NCBI RefSeq assembly: GCF_014645835.1
Contig: NZ_BMMM01000020.1
Span: forward strand, 1-64,000
Direction: 5' to 3'
From: Streptomyces albiflavescens
GTDB taxonomy: Bacteria; Actinomycetota; Actinomycetes; Streptomycetales; Streptomycetaceae
Length of the DNA stretch: 64,000 nt
The translations under genes were made by a program, and so were the position numbers. Each line of letters starts with the position of its first letter. Position 1 is the stretch's first letter. Of this stretch, positions 51,337-58,746 are shown piece after piece. A model generated the notes under the pieces. That model did not search any database. It had not been told where the DNA came from and saw only the letters and a list, made by a program, of their open reading frames with translations.

Positions 51337-52481
51337 CGCAGCAGTCCGAGTCGACCACGAGCACGACTACGACCACGCAGGACGCCGACGATCCGGCGTC
51401 CTCTTCGGCCCCGGCGGCGGCCGGGCCCGTGTCTTCCGCCGTTCCTCAAGTACCTGTCGGTCCTCCCGTTCCTGTCGGTCCCCTCGTTCCTGTCGGTCCT
51501 CCCGTTCCTGTCGGTCCCCTCGCCGAGCCCCGTCCGCTCGGCGAGCGGCGTGTCTGGCCGCGGTCCTTCGTGGACCGGCTGACGGCGCCGCTGCCCGGGC
51601 TGCGCGCCTTCGCCAGGTTCGCCCGCGAGGGCGCGTTGCGGCCGGGGGCCGAAGGGCTCGCCGACATTCCGCGGCTGCCGTTCGAACCGGGGCCGTTGCC
51701 CCGGGTCGACGCGCGCACGGTCGCCGTCTCCTGGGCGGGGCACGCGAGTTGGGTGATCCGCATCGGCGGGCTCACCGTCCTCACCGACCCGGTCTGGTCC
51801 CGCAAGATCCTCGGTACCCCGGCCCGGATCACACCGGTCGGCGTGGCCTGGAGCGCGCTGCCGCGCGTCGACGCGGTCGTCATCAGTCACAACCACTACG
51901 ACCACCTGGACGCGCCGACCCTGCGCCGACTTCCGCGCGACACACCGGTGTTCGTACCGGCCGGCCTCGGCCGGTGGTTCAGGGAGCGCCGGTTCACCCA
52001 GGTCACCGAGCTGGACTGGTGGGAGGCTGCCGAACTGCACGGCGTCCGCTTCGACTTCGTCCCTGCCCACCACTGGTCCAAGCGCCGCCTGACCGACACC
52101 TGCCGTACGTTGTGGGGCGGCTGGGTCCTCACCGCGCCCGACGGGCAGCGTGTGTACTTCGCGGGCGACACGGGGTACGGCCACTGGTTCGCCCGCATCG
52201 GCCGGCGCTACCCGGGCATCGACCTGGCCTTGTTGCCGATCGGCGCGTACGACCCCCGCTGGTGGCTCAGCGACGTCCACTGCGACCCGGAGGAGGCGGT
52301 GCGGGCGGCTGTCGACCTCGGCGCCGAGCGGATGGCGCCCATGCACTGGGGCACCTTCGTCCTCTCCGCCGAGCCCGTCCTGGAACCGCTGACGCGGGTG
52401 CGGGCGGCGTGGGAGAAGGCGGGGCTGGCCCGGGAGACGCTGTGGGACCTGCCGGTCGGGGCGTCGCGGGTGCTGGCCTGA
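51333..52481 (+). CDS. MBL-fold metallohydrolase, UlaG/NAPE-PLD type
   Basis: A 382-residue metallo-beta-lactamase-fold enzyme. The catalytic domain from about 125 has SWAGHASWVIRIGGLTVLTDP, then VVISHNHYDHLDAPTL (HxHxDH), VPAHHWSKR, YFAGDTGYGHW and MAPMHWGTF. N-terminal residues ~16-75 are low complexity: Thr/Ala-rich, then four VPVGP(P/L) units encoded by a near-perfect 15-bp repeat at 51452-51524. Its start overlaps the aminotransferase-fold stop, so the two are coupled. Substrate unknown; lipid or lactone hydrolysis is typical. Confidence 0.87.
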   Translation: MTQQSESTTSTTTTTQDADDPASSSAPAAAGPVSSAVPQVPVGPPVPVGPLVPVGPPVPVGPLAEPRPLGERRVWPRSFVDRLTAPLPGLRAFARFAREGALRPGAEGLADIPRLPFEPGPLPRVDARTVAVSWAGHASWVIRIGGLTVLTDPVWSRKILGTPARITPVGVAWSALPRVDAVVISHNHYDHLDAPTLRRLPRDTPVFVPAGLGRWFRERRFTQVTELDWWEAAELHGVRFDFVPAHHWSKRRLTDTCRTLWGGWVLTAPDGQRVYFAGDTGYGHWFARIGRRYPGIDLALLPIGAYDPRWWLSDVHCDPEEAVRAAVDLGAERMAPMHWGTFVLSAEPVLEPLTRVRAAWEKAGLARETLWDLPVGASRVLA

Positions 52482-52487
52482 GAGTTT

Positions 52488-52597
52488 CTTCGCCCCCTCC
52501 GGCCCTGCCCGTCCCTTATCCGAGGGCTGCGCCCCCAGACCCCCCGCAAAAGGATTGCGCAGTTCCCCCGCGCCCCCAAGTACTCCTCACAGAATGG
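52488..52597. repeat. Dispersed intergenic repeat, copy D
   Basis: In the 181-base spacer after the MBL gene. GCCCCCTCCGGCCCTGCCCG, CCGAGGGCTGCGCCCCCAGACC and GCGCAGTTCCCCCGCGCCCC match the blocks of copies A and B. Confidence 0.6.
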
Positions 52598-52662
52598 AGC
52601 GCCCTCCGATCCGCACGCGCTGAGGCAAAGCGGGCGCGAAGGAAGATCACTACTCTGCATGA

Positions 52663-54219
52663 GTGCTCTCATACGACGACTTGACTTCACCGGAGCGTGA
52701 GCTGTGGGACGCGTTCCCCGCGGGACACCGAGTGGACTTGCGCACAGGGGTGCCCGAGGACGACCTTGTCGCCGAAGGTGGGCAGTGGGGCCCGGGGCGG
52801 ACGGTTCGGGCCGCCGTGATGGTGGCGCTCCTCCTGGGCGCGAACACCACGCAACCCGGCGCCGTAGCGTGCCTGAGGCTCGCCGGGGCGCGGATATCCG
52901 GGCGCCTCAACCTGGCCGGCGCACAGATCGCTCACGTCCTCTGGTTCGAGGACTGCTGGTTCGAGGAGTCGATGGACCTTTTCGGAGCGTCGACACAGAC
53001 GCTCGTGATCACAGGCAGCCGAGTGCCTGGCATCGAAGCCGGGTCGTCCCGCATCGAGGGAAATCTCGACCTGCGGCGCTCGCTCGTGGAGAGCGGCGCC
53101 CCCTCACCCTTCCACCACGACATCACCGCCTTGTCGCTCACCAACGCCCGGGTGACCGGCGGCGTGGTCCTCAACAAGGCCGAGATCAGCGCGCCCGGAG
53201 GGTGGGCCGTGGCCGCCGGTGGCCTGGTCATGGAAGGGGGCGTCTTCTGCAGGGGCGGGTTCGTCGCGCGGGGTGAAGTCCGCCTGCTGGGGGCGCAGTT
53301 GGCGGGTGGGCTGTTCATGCAGGGTGCGCTCCTGGAACAGCCCGGCCCGCGCGGAGTGGCCCTCGCCCTGGACAACGCCGTGGCCTCGACACTCAACCTC
53401 TCCGGCGGGTTCACCGCGAACGGGACCGTACGGCTGCGGGGTGCCCGGATCTCGGACAACCTGACGTTTGAAGGAGCCGTCCTGAACGGGCCGCCCGACG
53501 GCCACGGCCCGTCTTTGGTCGCCCTACTCATGCAGGCGGTGGACTTCGACTTCACCCTCGCCCGGCCTCCGTCCAGCACCGTGGACCTGCGGGGCGCACA
53601 AGTGTCCTACCTCCACGACAGCGAGCACAGCTGGCCGGACGTGGTGGAGCTGGACGGCTTCGTCTACGGCTCCATCAAGAGGGACGAAGCAGGCGCGCGG
53701 CGGGAGGCAGTGGGGCATCGGGACTCCGTGGCTCACCGCGTGGCGTGGATACGACGCAGCCCGGGCTACAACCCCCAGCCCTACGAACAGTTGGCGAGCT
53801 GGTACCGGAAGGCCGGCCACGACGACGACGCCCGCCGCGTACTCCTGGCCAAACAGCGCCATCGGCGTCGAACCCTTCACCCGGCCGCGCGCGTGTGGGG
53901 GCACCTGCTCGACGCGACGGTCGGCTATGGCTACCGCCCCTGGCTGGCCGGCGTCTGGCTCCTCGCGTTGACCTTGCTGGGCACGCTGTCCTTCGGCACT
54001 CACTCCCCCCACTCGGTCAAACAAGGCGAAGGCGCCCCGTTCCAGCCCTTCGTCTACACACTCGACCTCTTGATCCCCATCGGTGGTCTGGGTCAGCGCA
54101 CGGCCTGGTACTGGTCGAACGACAGCCTCCAGTGGCTGGCCTACCTCCTGATCGCCTTCGGCTGGGTGCTGACGACCGCCGTCATCGCGGGTGTCACCCG
54201 CACCCTGCAGAAGAACTAG
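52663..54219 (+). CDS. Beta-helix-like protein with C-terminal membrane helices
   Basis: A 518-residue protein. Residues about 60-330 consist of short repeats with alternating hydrophobic positions (LRLAGARISGRLNLAGAQI, LSLTNARVTGGVVLNKAEI, VRLRGARISDNLTFEGAVL), like a right-handed beta-helix. Then comes a TPR-like helical stretch (PYEQLASWYRKAGHDDDARRVLLAKQRHRR) and three transmembrane segments after residue 415 (WLAGVWLLALTLLGTLSF and others). It resembles streptomycete proteins labelled membrane-associated oxidoreductase, yet no nucleotide- or metal-binding motif is visible. GTG 52663 with weak GGAAG. Function unknown. Confidence 0.65.
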   Translation: MLSYDDLTSPERELWDAFPAGHRVDLRTGVPEDDLVAEGGQWGPGRTVRAAVMVALLLGANTTQPGAVACLRLAGARISGRLNLAGAQIAHVLWFEDCWFEESMDLFGASTQTLVITGSRVPGIEAGSSRIEGNLDLRRSLVESGAPSPFHHDITALSLTNARVTGGVVLNKAEISAPGGWAVAAGGLVMEGGVFCRGGFVARGEVRLLGAQLAGGLFMQGALLEQPGPRGVALALDNAVASTLNLSGGFTANGTVRLRGARISDNLTFEGAVLNGPPDGHGPSLVALLMQAVDFDFTLARPPSSTVDLRGAQVSYLHDSEHSWPDVVELDGFVYGSIKRDEAGARREAVGHRDSVAHRVAWIRRSPGYNPQPYEQLASWYRKAGHDDDARRVLLAKQRHRRRTLHPAARVWGHLLDATVGYGYRPWLAGVWLLALTLLGTLSFGTHSPHSVKQGEGAPFQPFVYTLDLLIPIGGLGQRTAWYWSNDSLQWLAYLLIAFGWVLTTAVIAGVTRTLQKN

Positions 54220-54319
54220 CAGCCGACAGCCATCGACTTCCCACGGCCTCGGCCGAGCCACCGCACACCCCCGGATCAACAGTCCCGGAGTGATCCGAGC
54301 ATCTCGAAGATCATTTCGT

Positions 54320-54372
54320 TAGGAGTTCTAAAAGAGGCTCGGGGAACTGCGCGACAAGCCCCCCGGGCCATC
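54320..54372. repeat. Dispersed intergenic repeat, fragment E
   Basis: GGCTCGGGGAACTGCGCGACAA repeats part of the module seen in inverted orientation in copies A-D, between the beta-helix-like gene and the convergent DedA gene. Confidence 0.45.
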
Positions 54373-54374
54373 GG

Positions 54375-54995
54375 CTACGCGGCCGGCCGCCGTACCCTTC
54401 GCCACACGCTCGGGGCCACGCTGATCGCCAACGTGAGTGCCACCGCGGCGACCACTCCCTCCCACGGCTCGCTGAAGAGGGAACCGCCGAGGATGCCGAT
54501 CAGCTGGTACGTCACCGCCCAGGCGAGGCAGGCGGGGACGTCGCCGCGGGCGAAGGTGCGCAGGGGCATCTTCGCCATGAGGCAGGCGAGCATGACCGGA
54601 ATGCGGCCGGCCGGGACCAGACGGGAGAGGACGAGTACGGCGATGCCGTGATCGCTCAGCTTCTCCTGGGCCTGGGCGAGCCGGTCCTCCGGGGCGCGGT
54701 CGCGGAGGGTCTCCAGCCAGCGCGAGCCGTTCTTGGACCGCATACCGCGCTGACCGAGCCAGTACAGCGCGACATCGCCGAGGAACGCCGCGAGCGCCGC
54801 CACCGCGAAGACCGTCAGCAGCGCGAACGGCGCCGTCTGATGAAAGGCGACCACAGCCGCCGAACTGACCAGCGCACCTGTCGGCACCACCGGCACCAAC
54901 GCGCCGATCAACACCAGCAGAAACAGCGAGGGATATCCGATCGCCTGCTGAGTGGTTTCCGGCGCCGTCGTGGCGGCCGCGGTCAGGGAGATCAC
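54375..54995 (-). CDS. DedA/VTT-family membrane protein
   Basis: A 206-residue integral membrane protein with the DedA pattern: LGDVALYWLGQRGM and, after a cytosolic loop, LSRLVPAGRIPVMLACLMAKM, the re-entrant region with conserved Arg and Gly/Pro. Members act in envelope lipid recycling and proton-driven lipid flipping. About five hydrophobic stretches. ATG at 54995. It is downstream of an MBL gene on the same strand, separated by a duplicated tail fragment. Confidence 0.85.
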   Translation of the reverse strand: MISLTAAATTAPETTQQAIGYPSLFLLVLIGALVPVVPTGALVSSAAVVAFHQTAPFALLTVFAVAALAAFLGDVALYWLGQRGMRSKNGSRWLETLRDRAPEDRLAQAQEKLSDHGIAVLVLSRLVPAGRIPVMLACLMAKMPLRTFARGDVPACLAWAVTYQLIGILGGSLFSEPWEGVVAAVALTLAISVAPSVWRRVRRPAA

Positions 54996-55110
54996 CGGGT
55001 GACCTCCGGCCGAGCGCCCTCGCCGGGTGCCAGTCCGTGTGCGGGGAGCTCCGACAGGTAGGTCACCGCGCGACCTCCGGGCGTACGCTCTCGCCGTGGT
55101 CGAGGCGGTG
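54996..55110 (-). repeat. Duplicated tail of the upstream MBL gene
   Basis: Just past the MBL stop (55063) the minus strand reads GEGARPEVTR-stop, near-copy of the gene's own end GESVRPEVAR-stop. DNA at about 54997-55024 matches about 55069-55096 (GACCTCCGG-CG-GC-CTCGCC pattern). A short tandem duplication that carries a second stop. Confidence 0.55.
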
Positions 55111-55836
55111 GACCGTGACCTGGGGCGCGCGTTCGGCGGCGAGGCGTACGAACTCTTCGCCCGGCGCGTGGAATTCGTGGGGGCGCACGGCGTCCATTCC
55201 GATCGGCCAGTACGTGCCGTAGTGCACCGGCACGGCGCTCAGCGGCATCAACTGGACGAGCGCCTCCGCGGCGCGCCCCGCGTCGAGATGGCCCTCCCCG
55301 AGATACGGCCCCCATCCGCCCACCGGCAGCAGCGCCACGTCGACCGGCCCGACCTCCTCGGCCATCGACGCGAACAGCCCGGTGTCCCCGGCGAAGTACG
55401 TGCGCGCCTCCCCCTCGACCACGTACCCGACGGCGGGCGAGCGGTGCGGCCCGACGGGCAGTCGCCGCCCGTCGTGGCGTGCGGAAACGGCGCGTAGGAC
55501 CAGGTCACCGACCTGGATACGGTCCCCGGGCACCACCTCGATGAGCCGGAGATGGTCCAGCCTGCGCAGCCCGGGCACCGCGCGCGGGGCGCCCTTCGGC
55601 ACCAGCAGCCGCGTACCGGGCGCGAGCTTCGCCAGCGAGGGCAGGTGCAGATGATCGGCGTGCAGATGGGAGACGAGTGCCACGTCGGCGACCGCCGCCC
55701 GGGGCGGGGGCGGCGCCCCGCGCCTGCGGCGAAGGTGTGCGAGCCGGCGCGCGAAGAGCGGGTCGGTCAGCACGCGTATTCCGGAGTCCTCCAGCGTGCA
55801 GGTGGCGTGCCCCCACCAGGTGATCTCCACCGGCAC
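55063..55836 (-). CDS. MBL-fold metallohydrolase, UlaG-like
   Basis: A 257-residue compact member with ITWWGHATCTLEDSGIRVLTDP, LVSHLHADHLHLPSL (HxHxDH), RHDGRRLPVGPHR, TYFAGDTGLF and VPVHYGTYWPIGMD, covering all metal-ligand motifs. No extra domains. It probably hydrolyses a phosphodiester, lactone or ester; none can be named. ATG at 55836, AGGAGGCAAAG upstream. It differs from the 51.3 kb enzyme in length and lacks its repeat-rich N-terminus. Confidence 0.87.
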   Translation of the reverse strand: MPVEITWWGHATCTLEDSGIRVLTDPLFARRLAHLRRRRGAPPPPRAAVADVALVSHLHADHLHLPSLAKLAPGTRLLVPKGAPRAVPGLRRLDHLRLIEVVPGDRIQVGDLVLRAVSARHDGRRLPVGPHRSPAVGYVVEGEARTYFAGDTGLFASMAEEVGPVDVALLPVGGWGPYLGEGHLDAGRAAEALVQLMPLSAVPVHYGTYWPIGMDAVRPHEFHAPGEEFVRLAAERAPQVTVHRLDHGESVRPEVAR

Positions 55837-55920
55837 TTCTTTGCCTCCTTCGCGCGACTCCCCCCGAGCCTACGGGCAGGAGTAGGGTCTCCCGCGAAAC
55901 CCGGAGGTGAGGGGGACGCC

Positions 55921-56388
55921 ATGGGAGACGCGCGCGGTGCCTCCGGCATGCACGCCCTCAAGCGCTCGCTCGAACAGGGCGGCCCCGCGTCGCTTCGCGT
56001 CACGGCGATCGCGAGCCTGACGCCCCTGGAGGAGCTCGACGCGGATCCCTTCCTCGTCGACTCGCGCAGCCAGCACGCGATGTGCGCCCGCTGGGCCGCC
56101 GAGCGCGGCTACGTCGTCACACGGGAGCTCCTCGTACGCGGTCTGCGCCCCGACCACCGCACCCTGTGGGCGGACGTCGAGGCGGGCCTCGTCGATCTGT
56201 TCGTCGCGCCCAGTCGGCGTGTGCTGGAGCGGGCCCTCGCCTCGGTCGACGAGTTCACGGCCGAGTGCGTGCGCCGCGGCGTACGGGTCGAGACGGTCGG
56301 CTGCGCGGAACCGGCGTACGACGCCCAGATGAAGGCCCGGGTCCACCGCCGCCTCTCGATGCCGACGGCGGGGTACGACGGTCGCTGA
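55921..56388 (+). CDS. Conserved protein with resolvase-fold resemblance
   Basis: A 155-residue protein of unknown function. Its order of elements resembles a serine-recombinase catalytic domain (SRSQHAMCARWAAERGYVV, LRPDHRTLWADVEAGLVDLFVAPSRRVLERAL, VRRGVRVETVG). The position of the catalytic Ser is not filled by a convincing residue, and there is no DNA-binding tail, so site-specific recombination is unlikely. ATG 55921 follows GGAGGTGAGGGGG. It may be a non-catalytic fold relative; family assignment is tentative. Confidence 0.6.
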   Translation: MGDARGASGMHALKRSLEQGGPASLRVTAIASLTPLEELDADPFLVDSRSQHAMCARWAAERGYVVTRELLVRGLRPDHRTLWADVEAGLVDLFVAPSRRVLERALASVDEFTAECVRRGVRVETVGCAEPAYDAQMKARVHRRLSMPTAGYDGR

Positions 56389-56487
56389 CCCCCACTGTCC
56401 GGGGACACCTGGCCGCGCCCGCCCGGTGTGACAGGGTGGGAGCAGGCCTGGTCGACCGGGTGGGCCGGGACGTGAGGTGGACTGGGC

Positions 56488-58563
56488 GTGGGTGGAGGAC
56501 GTTGGCGACGGGTCCTCAGCGGAGTGTGGCGCAGCATCGCGGTGTGGGCCGTGTCCACGGTCATGATGCTCGTCCTGGCCGGTCTGCTGCCCGACTTCCA
56601 GTTGCAGTCGGACAGCGGGGACAGCGGCACGCAGATCGCCGTCACCGCGGCGGCCGGCGCGGGCGTCTTCGGTCTGCTGTCCTCGCTCGTGTGGCCCCTG
56701 CTGGTCAGGGCGTTGCTGCTGGTGCCCGCCCTCGTGCTCGGGCTGCTCGTCTTCTTCCTCAATGGGTCCCTGCTGCTCATCGCCCTGCGGATCAGTCCCT
56801 CCGGGCAGGGTGAGGTCGCCCCCGAGACGGCCGTGGTCGTCGCCGCGGTGATGTCCGCCGTCGCCTCGGCCACGGGTGGTGCCCTGGCCGTACGGGACGA
56901 CGACGCGTACCGGCGCAGGCTGTACCGGCTCGCCGACCGGCGCCGCAGGCGCGCCGCCGGACAGGCCGGGCCCTCGACCCCCGGCGCCGTCTTCATCCAG
57001 CTCGACGGCGTGGGCCACGACGTCCTGGAGAGCGCCATCGGCAAGGGGCTCATGCCGACCGTCGCCGAGTGGCTCGGCGGCAGACGGCCCACCCATCGGC
57101 TCTCCGCCTGGCGCACGGACTGGTCCAGCCAGACCGGCGCCAGCCAGCTCGGCATCCTGCACGGCAGCAACCACGACGTCCCGGCCTTCCGGTGGTACGA
57201 GAAGGACAGCGGCGAGGTCATGGTCTGCAACCGGCCCAGCAGCGCCGCCGAACTTCAGCGCCGCGCGATCGAGTACACCGGTGACGGGGGGCTGCTCACG
57301 GTGGACGCTGCCAGCCGGGGCAACCTCTTCAGCGGCGGTGCCGACGAGCTGGCCCTCGTGCTGTCCATCGCGGCGCGAAGGGGCAAGGAGAACCGCTCCA
57401 GGGCGGGCTATTTCGCCTACTTCAGCGACCCCGCCAACGCCGTCCGCACCGCCATGTCCTTCGTCGCCGAGGTTTTGCGGGAGATGGGCCAGTCCACGCG
57501 GGCCCGACTGAAGAAGCGGCGCCCGCGCGTCAAGCGCGGCGGGCTGTACCCCTTCGTCCGAGCCTTCGCCACCGTCGTCGAGCGGGACGTCGTCGTCGCC
57601 GCGGTCATCGGCGACATGCTCGTCGGGCGCAACGCGGTCTACGCGGACCTGGTGGCGTACGACGAAGTGGCACACCACTCCGGGCCGCGCAGCCGGGACG
57701 CCGAGAAAGTCCTGGAGCGGCTCGACCGCTCGCTCGCGCTGATCGCGAAGGTCGCCGAGCACGCGCCGCGGCCGTACCGGATCGTGCTGCTGTCCGACCA
57801 CGGTCAGAGCCCGGGAGAGACCTTCCTGACCCGCTACGGCCTCAGCCTCGGCAATCTGGTTCGCGCGGGCTGCGGGCTGCCCGTGCCGCGCAAGGCGCAG
57901 CGCACGCACAGCGGTACCGAGGCACGGGCCGCCGTACGGGCCGCGCTGCGCCGACCGGTCGAGGAGGGCGGCGAGCGGCACCGCCCGTCGCGGCGCCGCT
58001 CCGAGCCCATCGTGCTGGCCTCCGGCAACCTCGGCCTGGTCTCCTTCCCCGATGTGCCGCATCGGATGAGCCGGGAGGAGATCGACCGGCGTCATCCCGC
58101 GCTGCTGTCCACGCTCGCCCATCACCCCGGCGTCGGCTTCGTGCTGGTCCGCAGCGAGGAGCACGGCGGTCTCGTGCTCGGCGCGAACGGTGCGCAGATA
58201 CCGGTGGACGAGCTCGACGACGCACACCCGGGCCCGCTCGCCGACTTCGGCCCCGGCGCCGCCGACGCCGTACGGCGCACGCACTCCTTCCCCCATGTCG
58301 CCGACATCATGGTCAACTCCTGGTACGAACCCGGAGAGGGTGAAGTCCTCGCCTTCGAGGAGCAGATCGGCTCGCACGGCGGACTCGGCGGGGCCCAGGC
58401 ACGGCCCTTCCTGCTCTCGCCCGTGGCACTGTCCGCACCGGTCGAGGAAGACGGCGAACTCGTCGGCGCGGAGCACGTGCACCGCGTACTGCGAAGGTGG
58501 CTGCGCGAGTGCGATGGGCCCCAGGTGCCGCTGGCGGCACGCCCGAACGAGCGTGCCGCCTGA
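56488..58563 (+). CDS. Phage-holin-like membrane domain fused to a type I phosphodiesterase
   Basis: A 691-residue protein. Residues 1-135 carry four hydrophobic segments resembling the phage-holin-4 family (VWAVSTVMMLVLAGLLPDF, LLLVPALVLGLLVFFLNG). From about 165 an alkaline-phosphatase-superfamily domain follows: FIQLDGVGHDVL, a TGASQLGILHG nucleophile region near 214, and LLSDHGQSPGETF near 437 with metal-binding Asp-His. It likely sits on the membrane and hydrolyses a phosphodiester on the cytosolic or outer face. GTG 56488; preceded by GGTGG. A 31-bp repeat tract begins in its stop codon. Confidence 0.83.
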   Translation: MGGGRWRRVLSGVWRSIAVWAVSTVMMLVLAGLLPDFQLQSDSGDSGTQIAVTAAAGAGVFGLLSSLVWPLLVRALLLVPALVLGLLVFFLNGSLLLIALRISPSGQGEVAPETAVVVAAVMSAVASATGGALAVRDDDAYRRRLYRLADRRRRRAAGQAGPSTPGAVFIQLDGVGHDVLESAIGKGLMPTVAEWLGGRRPTHRLSAWRTDWSSQTGASQLGILHGSNHDVPAFRWYEKDSGEVMVCNRPSSAAELQRRAIEYTGDGGLLTVDAASRGNLFSGGADELALVLSIAARRGKENRSRAGYFAYFSDPANAVRTAMSFVAEVLREMGQSTRARLKKRRPRVKRGGLYPFVRAFATVVERDVVVAAVIGDMLVGRNAVYADLVAYDEVAHHSGPRSRDAEKVLERLDRSLALIAKVAEHAPRPYRIVLLSDHGQSPGETFLTRYGLSLGNLVRAGCGLPVPRKAQRTHSGTEARAAVRAALRRPVEEGGERHRPSRRRSEPIVLASGNLGLVSFPDVPHRMSREEIDRRHPALLSTLAHHPGVGFVLVRSEEHGGLVLGANGAQIPVDELDDAHPGPLADFGPGAADAVRRTHSFPHVADIMVNSWYEPGEGEVLAFEEQIGSHGGLGGAQARPFLLSPVALSAPVEEDGELVGAEHVHRVLRRWLRECDGPQVPLAARPNERAA

Positions 58564-58746
58564 GGACCTCTGCCCGCCGGCTCGGCAGGCCTGAGGACTT
58601 CTGCCCGCCGGCTCGGCAGGCCTGAGGACTTCTGCCCGCCGGCTCGGCAGGCCTGAGGACCTCTGCCCGCCGGCCCGGCAGGCCTGAGCACCTCTGCCCG
58701 CTCACTCGGCGGACCTGTGCACCTCTGCCTGCCCGCCTCAGCGGGC
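58561..58746. repeat. 31-bp tandem repeats, five copies plus one degenerate
   Basis: Units start at 58561, 58592, 58623, 58654 and 58685, with a decayed sixth at 58716. Each reads TGAGGACCTCTGCCCGCCGG then CTCGGCAGGCC. The first contains the phosphodiesterase stop codon and the last runs over the stop of the convergent gene. Each unit holds a partial palindrome (GCC...GGC). No spacers, so not CRISPR. Confidence 0.85.

Noticed and set aside
58561..58746. CRISPR array
   Set aside because: The 31-bp units are directly adjacent with no unique spacers, and no cas gene is nearby.
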